This document shows, in pieces, positions 1 through 8,488 of a DNA stretch of 13,322 nucleotides (position 1 is the stretch's first letter; each line of letters opens with the position of its first letter). Under the pieces are notes generated by a model. That model was not told the DNA's origin, searched no databases, and was given only the letters and a program-made list of their open reading frames with translations. The stretch comes from Actinomycetes bacterium. GTDB taxonomy: Bacteria > Actinomycetota > Actinomycetes > Actinomycetales > Cellulomonadaceae. A program made the translations under genes and the position numbers. The stretch is from NCBI GenBank assembly GCA_023432565.1, contig JAEYUL010000040.1:1-13322 (forward strand), written 5' to 3'.

Positions 1-903
1 CACCGCGCGCTGTGGCTCGACTGGCAGGCCCAGGGCACCCTGGTGCGGCGCAACGTGTTCTACGCCTCGACCGCCGAGGACTTCATGGTCGAGGTCTGCC
101 ACGGCCCGTACCTCGTGGACTCGAACCTGTTCCTGTCGCCGTGGGCCGTCAAGGACATGTCCTCCGGCGGCGCGTACGTGCACAACTACGTCGCGGGTCG
201 CATCGCGAACTGCACCGAGCACCAGCGGTACACCCCGTACCACTTCCCGCACTCCACGGCCGTCTTCGGCGTCTCGAACATCCTCGGCGGCGACGACCGC
301 TTCTACAACAACGTCTTCGTCGGCGACGGTGCCTCCGGGCAGCCCGAGGCGGCGGAGACCCTCGAGGAGCGGGCGCTCGCCAGCTTCTGGTCCGGCGCGA
401 TCGACATGGACGGCGTGCCCGGCCAGGCGACCTTCACGCCCACCCCCGTCGGCACGTCGCAGTACGACGCCTACCCGACGCCGCAGGAGTACCCGAACGA
501 ACGCGGGAGCGACCTGGCCGGGCCACGGCTCCCGGTCTGGATCGAGGGCAACCTCTACGCGGAGGGCGCCGAGCACTTCCGAGCGGAGAGCCCGGCGCTC
601 GTGGTCGGCACGACACCGCTGCGCGTCGAGGTGGTCGACGCCGAGGCCGGGACCGTCCGTATCGACGTGATCGACGCGGGCGCGCTCCCCCCGGTCACCC
701 CGGTGACGACTGCGCGCCTCGGGTCGAGCTATCAGACCGAGATGCGCTACACCAACCCCGACGGGTCGGACCTGGACCTGAGCACCGACCTGTTCGGGGT
801 CGCGCGGGACCTGGTCGCGCCCGGCCCGCTCGCCGTGTCTGGACCCGCCTCCCTCACCCTTGCCGCGCCGGGCCCAGCTGATCGGGTGGTCGCCGTGGCG
901 TAG
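1..903 (+). CDS. Right-handed parallel beta-helix, probable glycoside hydrolase (3' part)
   Basis: The reading frame is open from the first base and ends at TAG 901-903, so the start lies to the left and about 300 residues are visible. The first residues (LWLDWQAQGT at 5-14) continue directly into the rest, so the GTG at 43 is not the true start. Short Asn/Gly-rich strands such as YVHNYVAG (about 59-66) and DDRFYNNVFVG (about 98-108) look like coils of a right-handed parallel beta-helix. The overall pattern resembles GH141-like and related secreted polysaccharide-degrading enzymes of actinobacteria. The last 100 residues are a beta-rich tail without helix coils. Catalytic residues cannot be assigned from this fragment and the substrate is unknown. 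The signal peptide, if present, is outside the window. The gene converges on the excalibur gene across 73 bp in which no clear terminator hairpin was found. Family call moderately sure; enzyme class tentative. Confidence 0.7.
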   Translation, partial: HRALWLDWQAQGTLVRRNVFYASTAEDFMVEVCHGPYLVDSNLFLSPWAVKDMSSGGAYVHNYVAGRIANCTEHQRYTPYHFPHSTAVFGVSNILGGDDRFYNNVFVGDGASGQPEAAETLEERALASFWSGAIDMDGVPGQATFTPTPVGTSQYDAYPTPQEYPNERGSDLAGPRLPVWIEGNLYAEGAEHFRAESPALVVGTTPLRVEVVDAEAGTVRIDVIDAGALPPVTPVTTARLGSSYQTEMRYTNPDGSDLDLSTDLFGVARDLVAPGPLAVSGPASLTLAAPGPADRVVAVA

Positions 904-976
904 GTGCCCCTCGCCGCGCAGTGCTGGCTGCTCAGCTCCTCCCTGTTCACCGCGCACCTCACGACACGCGCACTCG

Positions 977-1654
977 TCACTCGCAGACGATGCCGTCCTT
1001 GTCGGCGTCGCGGTACCAGTCGTACTCGGGGTCGACACCGGCGAAGTACGGCCCGTAGCCGTGCGCCTTCGCCTCCTTGCACGTGCCGAAACGAGGGTCG
1101 AGCGTCGCACCGACGTCGACGGGCGGCTGCGGTGCCTGAGTCGGCTGAGCGGACTCGACCTGTTGCTCCGCGAGCGCCACCGCCTCCTCGCGCGAGACCA
1201 CCTGGCTCTCGCGGGCTGCGATCGCCGATTCTCGGGCGTCGAGCGCGGCCTCACGTTCCGAGAGCAATCGGTCCGCCTCGGCCGCGTCAGACGCCGCGGC
1301 CTTGACGTCCGCGCGCGCGGCCTGCGCATCGGCGACCGCCTTGCGCTCAGCCGCTCGAGCGTCGTCACGCTCGGCTACGACGGCGAGGTACAGCGGGGAA
1401 CCGGTGACCTGGTCGGACGTGACCGTCTCCTGCGCCGACCCCGCGCCCAGCCCGACCAGGAATGCGCAGCTGCCCGCAACCGCGGGCCAGAACCATCGCC
1501 GGGAGGTCACGCCGGACGCGGCCCGAGACGGCGGCGGGCTCCCGTAGGGCGGGCGCGCGTCGTCGACCTGCGGCGCGTCCTGCACGGCGTCGTCGGGCGC
1601 ACTCTGACCGAGACCGGCCCGCACGCCGGACCGCTGAGACCTGCTCCTGAACAT
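977..1654 (-). CDS. Membrane-anchored coiled-coil protein with C-terminal excalibur domain
   Basis: This is a 225-residue protein. The ATG at 1654 is chosen because GGGAG lies 10 nt upstream on the minus strand; the longer frame to 1738 adds only an Arg/Ala-rich tail. The layout is a Pro-rich hydrophilic N-terminus (1-53), one hydrophobic segment (about W54-A74), an Ala/Glu/Arg-rich coiled coil (about 89-169), a short Pro/Gln linker (about 170-178), and an excalibur domain (about 189-225). The domain has paired cysteines (C192 and C224) and the calcium-ligand pattern DADKDGIVCE at the very end. Excalibur domains are EF-hand-like calcium-binding motifs found on bacterial surface proteins. With no cleavable signal peptide, the protein should sit in the membrane with the coiled coil and calcium domain outside. 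It is divergent from the jetABC operon, but no functional link is shown. No promoter could be recognised. The domain call is strong; the cellular role is unknown. Confidence 0.85.
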   Translation of the reverse strand: MFRSRSQRSGVRAGLGQSAPDDAVQDAPQVDDARPPYGSPPPSRAASGVTSRRWFWPAVAGSCAFLVGLGAGSAQETVTSDQVTGSPLYLAVVAERDDARAAERKAVADAQAARADVKAAASDAAEADRLLSEREAALDARESAIAARESQVVSREEAVALAEQQVESAQPTQAPQPPVDVGATLDPRFGTCKEAKAHGYGPYFAGVDPEYDWYRDADKDGIVCE

Positions 1655-1770
1655 CGCGCACCAGCTCCCGGCTCGTCGTGAGGCGTGGACGTGCCTGGTG
1701 CATCGGCGCCGCCGACGCCGGGCTGCAGCCTCACGCACCGACGCCGCGCAGTTTCACCCGCACCCTCGCC

Positions 1771-1807
1771 GTTCACGTCGTCTGGACTCGCCGCTCACTT
1801 CGTCTGG
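1771..1807. repeat. Imperfect 15-bp direct repeat, 22-bp period
   Basis: GTTCACGTCGTCTGG at 1771-1785 and GCTCACTTCGTCTGG at 1793-1807 match at 13 of 15 positions. Their starts are 22 bp apart, close to two helical turns, so a protein could bind both copies on the same face of the DNA. They lie about 120 bp upstream of the excalibur start and 166 bp upstream of the jetA start. A regulatory role is inference. Confidence 0.5.
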
Positions 1808-1958
1808 GTCTGACATCCGCGGTCGAGCCGCCCACAGGCGGCGTGCAGGAGCCCGCATCGTCGCGAGCAACGGCGTGCTCGGCGGGGAACCGGCAGACAA
1901 CGCGCCCTCGGCACGACTCGCCCGGTGGCGTCGTCGGCGGCACGCCGCCTGCGCCGCT

Positions 1959-1964
1959 TAGGGT
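1959..1964 (+). promoter_or_regulatory. Probable -10 box of the jetABC operon, leaderless start
   Basis: TAGGGT fits the actinobacterial TANNNT -10 pattern. Eight bases separate it from ATG 1973, which places the transcription start at or within a base or two of the start codon. There is no Shine-Dalgarno sequence before this ATG, in contrast to jetB and jetC. The -35 region is not recognisable; an inverted repeat (GGCGGC-ac-GCCGCC, 1936-1949) occupies that position. Confidence 0.5.
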
Positions 1965-1972
1965 GTCCGGCG

Positions 1973-3445
1973 ATGATCACTCGTGCCGAAGGGGCGTACC
2001 TGGGCGCTGTCCGGGCCTTCCAGAACCCGATGCTGGACCTGCTCCACAAGAAGCACGCACCGCTCGTCGTCTCGCTGCTGTCCGTGACGTTCACCGCGGA
2101 GCGGCCGACGGTCCCCGTGGCGGACGCGCACACGGAGATCGGTGACGCGCTCGACCAGCTGCGGGCCGCGGGCTACGAGGAGTCGCTGCCGGCGGGGACG
2201 GCGCGCGACCTGTGCCGGCAGTGGGCGGACGCGGGCTGGCTGATCCGGCAGGTGCTGGACGACGACGTGGAGGTCTACCGCCTGTCGGCGCACGCGGTCG
2301 GTGCGCTCGAGGTGGCGGGGCGCGCGGGCGGTGCGCGGGCGCGCGTGTCGCAGTCGCGCGTGCGGACGCTGCTCGACGCGGTGGACCAGCTCGCGCAGGA
2401 CGCGGACCCGGACGTCATGGTGCGCATGGCGCGCCTCGACGGGCAGATCAAGCACCTGCAGGGCGAGCTGGACCGGTTGCAGCGCACCGGCAAGGTCGAG
2501 GAGGTCGACGACGAGGAGCTGCTCGAGGAGGCCGAGAACGTCCTGCACCTCGTGCGCGAGCTGCCCGCGGACTTCGCGCGCGTCGCCGAGTCGATCAAGG
2601 CGATGCAGCGCGACGTGGTCACCGCGCTGCGGCAGGACGAACGCCCCACGGGCGACGTGCTGCGGGAGTACCTCGAGCGCGGCGAGCACGTCATGGAGTC
2701 CACGTCCGAGGGCCGGGCGTTCGCCGGGGCGCTGCGCCTGATCGGTGACCCGCAGCGGCTCGACGAGCTCGCGAACCAGCTCGATGTGGTGCTGCGGCAC
2801 AGGTTCACGCGACGCCTGGTCATGCAGCAGCGCGCTGAGCTGCGCGAGATCGTGCGGCGCATCGAGCAGGGCCTCGACCAGGTGTTCTCCGCCCAGCGCG
2901 AGGCCTCCTCCGTGATCACGGCGCAGGTCCGCAACCACGACCCGTTGCGGGACCGCCAGGTCGACGTGCTGCTGCGCGACGTGATGGCCGGCATGCAGAC
3001 GTGGCTGCCGGGCACTCGTCGGTTCCAGCCCGTCGACCCGTTGCTGCGCCTGCCCGTCGCGGACGTCGAGCACCTGCGGCAGACGGCGAGCGACCTGCGT
3101 CCGCCGGAGGCACCTGCTCCCCTGCCGGACTGGCACGACGACGAGCTCGACGGCTCGGGGGACGACGCGCGTGCGTGGGGTGGTCCGCACTACGCCGAGC
3201 TGCTCGCGCACCTGGCGCAGTTCGCGGACGGCGCGCGCGAGGTCGACGTGGCTGCGGCCTTCTCGGCGGCACCCGACGAGCTGCGCCGGCCTGTGGACCT
3301 GCTGGGCGTGCTCGAGATCGCGCACGCCCGCGGCATGACCGAGATCGACCGGGTCGCGTTCGTCGACGCGGTCCGGCCCGACGGCACCCGCCGACGCTTC
3401 GCGTTCGGCGCGGTCAGCACGACGACGAAGGACGACGATGCCTGA
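1973..3445 (+). CDS. jetA: JetA/MksF-like kleisin subunit (DUF3375), Wadjet/condensin-like
   Basis: This 490-residue protein matches the DUF3375 family, the MukF-like kleisin subunit of Wadjet/MksBEF complexes. Recognisable landmarks are [16 protein letters not shown] (16-31) and [15 protein letters not shown] (78-92), together forming the N-terminal winged-helix region. A long helical middle section with an acidic stretch [12 protein letters not shown] (177-188) follows, then a second winged-helix-like region near the C-terminus (about 400-475). In the family, the kleisin bridges the two SMC ATPase heads and recruits the MukE-like subunit. ATG 1973 is chosen over the upstream GTG (1925) because the family N-terminus begins here and a TAGGGT box sits 8 nt upstream. 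Its last 8 bases overlap the jetB start. The length is normal for the family and no damage is seen. Family and role are sure; the Wadjet subtype was not determined. Confidence 0.88.
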   Translation: MITRAEGAYLGAVRAFQNPMLDLLHKKHAPLVVSLLSVTFTAERPTVPVADAHTEIGDALDQLRAAGYEESLPAGTARDLCRQWADAGWLIRQVLDDDVEVYRLSAHAVGALEVAGRAGGARARVSQSRVRTLLDAVDQLAQDADPDVMVRMARLDGQIKHLQGELDRLQRTGKVEEVDDEELLEEAENVLHLVRELPADFARVAESIKAMQRDVVTALRQDERPTGDVLREYLERGEHVMESTSEGRAFAGALRLIGDPQRLDELANQLDVVLRHRFTRRLVMQQRAELREIVRRIEQGLDQVFSAQREASSVITAQVRNHDPLRDRQVDVLLRDVMAGMQTWLPGTRRFQPVDPLLRLPVADVEHLRQTASDLRPPEAPAPLPDWHDDELDGSGDDARAWGGPHYAELLAHLAQFADGAREVDVAAAFSAAPDELRRPVDLLGVLEIAHARGMTEIDRVAFVDAVRPDGTRRRFAFGAVSTTTKDDDA

Positions 3446-4124
3446 GACCACCACCGCCGAGCTGCGCGACGCCCGCGACACCCCGGGCGCCGACGAGGGC
3501 TTCATCGCGCCGGTGCCCATGGAGGAGGACCCGTCACAGCTGTTCGCCGGCGACTGCGGGACGCTGGAGGCCGACGTCCGGCGCGTGCTCGTGCGCCTGC
3601 TGCAGCGGCGCTTCCTCGTCGCGGACAAGAACCGCGCGCAGTGGCGCACGCTGCTGGAGAACCAGCAGGTCATCGAGTCGCGCCTGCACGACCTGTTCGT
3701 GCACCTCGTCGTCGACCACGACCGAGGCGTGGCGTACAAGAAGCAGGTGCGCTCGGCCGAGCTCGACGTGCCCGTGCTGCTGCGGGACGACGCGTACTCG
3801 CGCGCCGAGACGCTCGTCCTGGTGCACCTGCGGACCGTCTTCCAGCGTGAGCAGAGCGCGGGCGAGGCCTCCGTGCGGGTCGACGTCGAGGAGCTCGAGC
3901 AGACCGCGCTGACGTACTTCGACCCCGACGACACGAACGTCGCGGCGCACCAGCGCGAGATCCGCGCCGCGGTCGCGCGTCTGGAACGAGAAGGGCTCAT
4001 CGAGGAGGAGTCGCAGGGCCGGTTCCGGGTCACCCCGCTCGTCGAGATCGTCCTGAGCAACTCCCGGCTCGCCGAGCTGCGCGAGTGGCTGCGCCAGCAG
4101 GGCACCCAGGAGGTCGCACGATGA
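3438..4124 (+). CDS. jetB: JetB/MksE-like winged-helix subunit (DUF4194), Wadjet/condensin-like
   Basis: This 228-residue protein matches DUF4194, the MukE-like subunit. After a variable, disordered N-terminal tail (about 1-40) comes a helical winged-helix block rich in Leu, Arg and Gln (about 42-105). A second block follows with [21 protein letters not shown] (about 110-131, read from its key residues) and a closing HTH-like region [19 protein letters not shown] (about 178-196). In the complex this subunit binds the kleisin and helps to contact DNA. It starts inside the last codons of jetA (8-nt overlap) with AAGGA five bases upstream of its ATG. Its TGA overlaps the ATG of jetC (ATGA). This is the tight coupling expected for subunits made in fixed ratio. 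No anomaly was seen. Confidence 0.87.
   Translation: MPETTTAELRDARDTPGADEGFIAPVPMEEDPSQLFAGDCGTLEADVRRVLVRLLQRRFLVADKNRAQWRTLLENQQVIESRLHDLFVHLVVDHDRGVAYKKQVRSAELDVPVLLRDDAYSRAETLVLVHLRTVFQREQSAGEASVRVDVEELEQTALTYFDPDDTNVAAHQREIRAAVARLEREGLIEEESQGRFRVTPLVEIVLSNSRLAELREWLRQQGTQEVAR
4108..4114 (+). promoter_or_regulatory. Strong Shine-Dalgarno deciding the jetC start
   Basis: AGGAGGT lies six bases upstream of ATG 4121. It settles the jetC start there instead of the in-frame GTG at 4085, and it is the best ribosome binding site in the window. It lies inside the end of jetB. Confidence 0.75.
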
Positions 4125-7100
4125 CGATGGTCGACACGCTGTTCGGCCTGATCCCCGCGGCCTCGACCGGTCAGCAGTGGGTCGCGCGGGACCTGCAGCT
4201 CGTCAACTGGGGCGGCTACGACGGGCACCACCGGGTGCGTCTGGCCTCGACGGCCACGCTGCTGTCGGGTGGGTCGGGCTCGGGCAAGTCCACGCTCATG
4301 GACGCCTACATCGCGCTCCTCATGCCGCACACCACGCCGTTCAACGGTGCCTCGAACGGCGGCGTCGTCGGGCGCCCGCGCGGCAAGGACCAGCGCAACA
4401 TCCTGTCCTACGCGCGTGGCAAGCTCGACGAGTCGCGCACGCAGGACGGCACGCGTCAGCGGGTGCTGCGCGGCGACGGCCGGGACACGTGGTCGGCGAT
4501 CGCGATGACGTGGACGGACCAGGGCGGAGCCGAGCTCACCGCGGTGCGCGCCTGGTACGTGCCGTCGGCGGCGCGCACGCTCGAGGACGTGGTCGCGCTG
4601 CGCGCGACGCGCGACGGCGAGCTCGACCTCCGCGTGCTCGAGACGGCTGCCGGCCAGCGCTTCAGCAGGCCCGCCGTCACGGACGCCGGTCTAGCGGTGT
4701 TCGACACCGACCGTGAGTTCACCGCCCGCCTGCACTCGTCGCTCGGCATCGGCGCGGCAGGCGACGGGAACAAGGCGGTCGCCCTGCTGGGCCGCATCCA
4801 GGCCGGTCAGCAGATCACCACCGTCGACGCGCTCTACAAGGCGATGGTGCTCGAGGAGCCCGACACGTTCGCGACCGCCGACGCGGTCGTCGAGCAGTTC
4901 GACAGGCTCACCGGCACGCGCGAGCAGATGATCACCGCCCGCCAGCAGGTCAAGGCGCTCGAGCCGATCCGCGCGTACCGGGCCGACATCGAGCAGGCCG
5001 CCACGCGGCTGCAGGTCATCGAGCAGCTCGGCACGTTCGACGACGCCACGTCCCCCGCGGCGCTGTGGAAGCACGAGCGTCGCCTCGACCTGCTGCGCGA
5101 GGCCGAGCAGGACCTGCAGCGTCGACACCAGCAGGGCAACGCCCGCGCCGCCGAGACCGCCGCGCGCATCGCAGCGGCACGGGCCGAGCTCGACGGCGTC
5201 AAGGAGACGCTGTGGTCGTCGGGCGGCGACCGTCTGGCGAACGCGCAGCGCGAGCTCGCGGGTGTCGAGTCGCGCCTGCAGGAGGTCCGCCGCGCACGCG
5301 CCCGGTTCGACGACGTGCTGCGCGCCCTGCCCGGCACGTCGGTGACCACGCAGGCCGAGCACGCAGCGCTCGTCGCGCGGGCGCACGAGGTGCTGGGCGA
5401 CTCCGACGCGAAGGCCGCCGCGCGCCAGGCGCTGTTCGACGCGATGTCGGAGAAGAAGGAGGCCGCCGCCGACCTCGCCGACCTGACCGCGGAGCGCGCC
5501 GCCGTCGCGCGGCGTCAGGACAACATCCCCGGCGAGCTGCACCGTGCGCGTGCCGCGCTCGCCCAGGCCGCGGGCCTGACGCCCGACGACCTGCCGTTCG
5601 TCGCCGAGCTGGTCGAGGTGCGCACCGAGCACGAGCCGTGGCGCGAGGCGTTCAACCTCGCGCTCGGCGGGTTCGCCACGCGCCTGCTCATCGACGTCGC
5701 GCACCTCGGCGCGTTCCGCAAGGCGATCGACGCGGTCCCCACGTCCGCGCGCATCCGCTTCCAGGGCGTGCCCACCGGCGTGCGCGACGACGTCGCCCTC
5801 GACGCCCGCACGCTGCCGGGACGCCTCGACTTCCGCACCAGCCCGTTCATCGGCTGGCTGCGCGGCGAGCTCGCGCGCGCGTTCGCGTACGTGTGCGTCG
5901 ACACGCCCGGCGAGCTCTCGCAGCACGCGAAGGCACTGACCCGCTCCGGGCAGGTGTCCGAGGGGACGAAGGGCGCACACGGCGGGCAGGGCCGCGCGAA
6001 CGTCCTCGGGTTCACCAACACCCGTCGCCTCGCGCACCTCGACGAGCAGATCGCCCGCGCGAACGAGCGGCTCGACCTCGTCGAGCAGCAGGTCCGCGAC
6101 GCCGAGGCACGGCTCGACCGGCACGACGCCGAGCGCCGGGCCTACGAGGCGCTGACGGAGATCGGCTGGGACCAGGTCGACGTCGCGACCGTCGAGGCCG
6201 CCCAGTCCCGCTGGGAGCAGGTCATCTCCGAGGTGACGTCCGGCAACCCGGAGATCACCCGCCTGCAACGGCGGGCCGACGAGCTCGACATCACGATCCA
6301 CGCCCTGACCGAGCAGCTCGGTGTGACCAAGGACGAGGCCCGCGCCGCGTCCGAGCTGTGGTCCGCGACGACCGACGAGGTCGACGCCGCGCAGCAGGCG
6401 CTCGACGAGGCGCGCTCGGCCGGCACCCGGGTGAGCCACGAGCAGCGCACCTACCTCGAGGGCCTGCTCGTCGGGACCGACCTGCCGGACGCCCGCCCGA
6501 CGAACGGCGCGGCCGACGCGCTGCGCGCGTTCGACGACGTGCTCGCGCGCGCCCACGCGATCCTGCTCGCCGACCGCCAGTCGGCGCAGCAGATCATCGG
6601 TACCGCACGGGAGTCGCTGCGCCGCACGTTCGAGACGTTCGTCGAGCGCTGGCCCGACCCGAACCTCGGCTGCGACCCCGACGACTCGTACGCGGACTTC
6701 GAGCGCATCCTGACCGAGCTCGAGACGAGCGGGCTGCACGAGCTCGAGGCCGAGTGGCGCAAGAGCCTGTTGCGGTTGTCGGGCAACGACCTGACGGACC
6801 TGCACAGCGCGCTCGCACGGTCCGTGCGCGAGATCAAGGAACGCATCCGGCCGGTCAACGACATCCTCGCGGACCTGCCGTTCGCCGACGACGACCACCG
6901 CCTGCGGATCGACGCCCGCGACACGCAGTCGACCGTCGTCGCCCGGTTCCGCAAGGAGCTGCGCGACCTGCGCGAGGTCCTCGCGACCGAGGCGACCGAC
7001 GCCGAGCGTGAGCGCCGTTACCTGCGCATGGCCAAGGTGATCGACCGGATCCGGCGCACCGCACCCGACTTCGCCGACCTCGTCGACGTGCGCCGCCACG

Positions 7101-7489
7101 TGCGGCTGTCCGCCGAGAAGGTCGACCTCGAGGGCAACCACGTCGCGCTGTACGACCACATCGGCGAGAAGTCCGGCGGTGAGTCGCAGGAGCTCGTCGC
7201 GTTCATCGTCGGCGCCGCGCTGCGCTACCAGCTCGGCGACGCGGGCGCCGAACGCCCCCGGTACGCGCCGGTGTTCCTCGACGAGGCGCTCATCAAGGCC
7301 GACGCACGGTTCACCGGCCGGGCGATCGGCGCGTGGCGCGGCCTCGGCTTCCAGCTCATCATCGGTGCGCCCAACGACAAGTTCAGCGCGCTCGAGCCGC
7401 ACGTCGACCTCAAGTACGTGGTCCTCAAGGACGCCACAGGACGCTCCCGCACGAAGCCCATCGCCGGCGTGGCGCCGGACGGCTCGTGA
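4121..7489 (+). CDS. jetC: JetC/MksB-like SMC-family ATPase, Wadjet/condensin-like
   Basis: This 1122-residue protein has the split ATPase layout of SMC/MukB-like motors. The N-terminal head carries Walker [10 protein letters not shown] (50-58, K56), followed by the [10 protein letters not shown] block near residue 92. A long coiled coil rich in Ala, Glu, Arg and Gln then leads to a compact hinge-like domain around 490-640. The returning coiled coil leads to the C-terminal head, with the ABC signature EKSGGESQ (1016-1023) and Walker B VFLDEA (1051-1056, catalytic E1055). All ATPase motifs are intact, so the protein should hydrolyse ATP. In studied Wadjet systems this motor extrudes DNA loops and detects small circular DNA. 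The start is set by the Shine-Dalgarno site at 4108-4114 and the ATGA overlap with jetB. A hairpin follows the stop within 5 bases and no jetD is found downstream. Confidence 0.88.
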   Translation: MTMVDTLFGLIPAASTGQQWVARDLQLVNWGGYDGHHRVRLASTATLLSGGSGSGKSTLMDAYIALLMPHTTPFNGASNGGVVGRPRGKDQRNILSYARGKLDESRTQDGTRQRVLRGDGRDTWSAIAMTWTDQGGAELTAVRAWYVPSAARTLEDVVALRATRDGELDLRVLETAAGQRFSRPAVTDAGLAVFDTDREFTARLHSSLGIGAAGDGNKAVALLGRIQAGQQITTVDALYKAMVLEEPDTFATADAVVEQFDRLTGTREQMITARQQVKALEPIRAYRADIEQAATRLQVIEQLGTFDDATSPAALWKHERRLDLLREAEQDLQRRHQQGNARAAETAARIAAARAELDGVKETLWSSGGDRLANAQRELAGVESRLQEVRRARARFDDVLRALPGTSVTTQAEHAALVARAHEVLGDSDAKAAARQALFDAMSEKKEAAADLADLTAERAAVARRQDNIPGELHRARAALAQAAGLTPDDLPFVAELVEVRTEHEPWREAFNLALGGFATRLLIDVAHLGAFRKAIDAVPTSARIRFQGVPTGVRDDVALDARTLPGRLDFRTSPFIGWLRGELARAFAYVCVDTPGELSQHAKALTRSGQVSEGTKGAHGGQGRANVLGFTNTRRLAHLDEQIARANERLDLVEQQVRDAEARLDRHDAERRAYEALTEIGWDQVDVATVEAAQSRWEQVISEVTSGNPEITRLQRRADELDITIHALTEQLGVTKDEARAASELWSATTDEVDAAQQALDEARSAGTRVSHEQRTYLEGLLVGTDLPDARPTNGAADALRAFDDVLARAHAILLADRQSAQQIIGTARESLRRTFETFVERWPDPNLGCDPDDSYADFERILTELETSGLHELEAEWRKSLLRLSGNDLTDLHSALARSVREIKERIRPVNDILADLPFADDDHRLRIDARDTQSTVVARFRKELRDLREVLATEATDAERERRYLRMAKVIDRIRRTAPDFADLVDVRRHVRLSAEKVDLEGNHVALYDHIGEKSGGESQELVAFIVGAALRYQLGDAGAERPRYAPVFLDEALIKADARFTGRAIGAWRGLGFQLIIGAPNDKFSALEPHVDLKYVVLKDATGRSRTKPIAGVAPDGS

Positions 7490-7493
7490 CTGT

Positions 7494-7516
7494 CCGCCTG
7501 GCGCCGGACCAGGCGG
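7494..7516 (+). terminator. Hairpin terminator closing the jetABC operon
   Basis: CCGCCTGG (7494-7501) and CCAGGCGG (7509-7516) form a perfect 8-bp stem with a 7-base loop, starting 5 bases after the jetC stop. There is no T-run behind it, which is common for actinobacterial hairpins, so termination strength is uncertain. Confidence 0.6.
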
Positions 7517-7536
7517 CACGGGTGCAGGTCGCGTCG

Positions 7537-7542
7537 TAGGTT
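7537..7542 (+). promoter_or_regulatory. Probable -10 box of the LLM gene, leaderless start
   Basis: TAGGTT ends six bases before ATG 7549, so transcription would begin at or next to the start codon. No Shine-Dalgarno sequence is present. Lying just after the jetC hairpin, it indicates that this gene is transcribed separately from jetABC. Confidence 0.5.
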
Positions 7543-7548
7543 CGACGC

Positions 7549-8325
7549 ATGACCTCTCCCGTGCGCATCGGTGTCCAGCTCCAGCCCCAGCACGCCGACT
7601 ACGGTCAGATCCGGGACGCCGTACGGCGTGCCGAGGACCTGGGCGTCGACGTGATCTTCAACTGGGACCACTTCTTCCCGCTCACGGGCGATCCCGACGG
7701 CAAGCACTTCGAGTGCTGGACGATGCTCGGCGCGTGGGCGGAGCAGACCGAGCGCGTGCAGATCGGCGCGCTCGTGACGTGCAACTCCTACCGCAAACCC
7801 GAGCTGCTGGCCGACATGGCCCGCACCGTCGACCACATCAGCGGCGGCCGCCTGATCCTGGGCATCGGCGCGGGCTGGTTCGAGAAGGACTACGACGAGT
7901 TCGGCTACGAGTTCGGCACCGCGGGCGCCCGGATCGCCGACCTCGCCGCGGCGCTCCCCCGCATCAAGGCCCGCTGGGCCGCGTCGAACCCCGCGCCCAC
8001 GCGTGACATCCCGGTGCTGATCGGCGGAGGTGGCGAGCGCAAGACGCTGCGCGTGGTCGCGGAGCACGCGGACGTGTGGCACTCGTTCGGGGACGCCGCC
8101 ACGCTCGCGCGCAAGAGCGCGATCCTCGACGAGCACGGCGCGGCGGTCGGGCGTGACACCGCGACGCTCGTCGAGCGCTCGGTCGCGGTCTCGAGGCCGC
8201 CGCAGGAGCAGGCCGCCGCCTACCTCGAGGCGGGGGCGACGCTGCTGACGGTCGGCGTGAGCGGGCCGGACTACGACCTGTCGCTCGTCGAGACGTGGGT
8301 CGCCTGGCGCGACGCCCAGGGCTGA
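7549..8325 (+). CDS. LLM-class flavin/F420-dependent oxidoreductase, Rv1855c family
   Basis: This 258-residue protein belongs to the luciferase-like monooxygenase (TIM-barrel) superfamily, and its sequence closely follows the Rv1855c-type subgroup. Landmarks are GVQLQPQHADYGQIRDAV at the N-terminus (8-25), FNWDHFFPL (about 37-45), DHISGGRLILGIGAGWFEKDY (about 97-117, where the cofactor phosphate is usually bound) and IPVLIGGGGERKT (about 153-165). Members are predicted to use reduced F420 or FMN, and the substrate of this subgroup is not known. The start at ATG 7549 matches the family N-terminus and has a TAGGTT box at leaderless spacing. It follows jetC after a hairpin, so it is a separate unit and not a replacement for jetD. 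Family call is firm; cofactor and substrate are not settled by the sequence. Confidence 0.88.
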   Translation: MTSPVRIGVQLQPQHADYGQIRDAVRRAEDLGVDVIFNWDHFFPLTGDPDGKHFECWTMLGAWAEQTERVQIGALVTCNSYRKPELLADMARTVDHISGGRLILGIGAGWFEKDYDEFGYEFGTAGARIADLAAALPRIKARWAASNPAPTRDIPVLIGGGGERKTLRVVAEHADVWHSFGDAATLARKSAILDEHGAAVGRDTATLVERSVAVSRPPQEQAAAYLEAGATLLTVGVSGPDYDLSLVETWVAWRDAQG

Positions 8326-8473
8326 CCCGCGCGCACGCTCGCGCCCGTGGCTGTCTGTCTGCGGATCCACAGCGTTCGCGGCGCTGCGCTGCGTCGGCGC
8401 GCCGCGGTGCTCGTCGTCGCGCCGCCGGGCCGCCGATCCACCCGGGTCCCGGCCGCCTGTGCGCCGCAGCGCC

Positions 8474-8479
8474 TAGAGT
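8474..8479 (+). promoter_or_regulatory. Probable -10 box of the ATP-grasp gene
   Basis: TAGAGT ends nine bases before GTG 8489 and only three bases before the in-frame GTG 8483. The spacing therefore favours the later GTG as the translated start of a leaderless message. No -35 box could be seen in the GC-rich gap (8326-8473). Confidence 0.4.
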
Positions 8480-8488
8480 CAGGTGCTC

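Larger units (their letters stand above)
1655..1972. other. 318-bp divergent intergenic region upstream of jetA
   Basis: This gap separates the divergent starts of the excalibur gene (1654, minus) and jetA (1973, plus). No convincing gene is present: the open frames crossing it run into the jetA coding region in another frame and have no recognisable protein character. It holds a 15-bp imperfect direct repeat (1771-1785 and 1793-1807), two short inverted repeats built from the same hexamer (1827-1842 and 1936-1949), and a probable -10 box for jetA (1959-1964). No -35 hexamer close to TTGACA was found for either gene. Confidence 0.6.

Noticed and set aside
904..976. A terminator between the beta-helix gene and the excalibur gene
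   Set aside because: Only 4-bp self-complementary stretches are present and none is followed by a T-run.
860..1681. A 273-codon plus-strand open frame opposite the excalibur gene
   Set aside because: It overlaps the end of the beta-helix gene and has no domain, while the opposite strand encodes a textbook excalibur C-terminus.
1678..2145. A 155-codon frame across the intergenic region and the start of jetA
   Set aside because: It runs out of frame into jetA, has no family resemblance and no ribosome binding site, so I treated the gap as non-coding.
1958..4330. A 790-codon minus-strand open frame opposite jetA and jetB
   Set aside because: It spans two real genes and a gene border in antisense, with low-complexity Arg/Ser/His-rich sequence and no recognisable fold.
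4691..7519. A 942-codon open frame on the minus strand opposite jetC
   Set aside because: It is a composition shadow: it mirrors the jetC coding frame, is rich in Arg, Val, Gly and Leu without domains, and jetC has all expected ATPase motifs.
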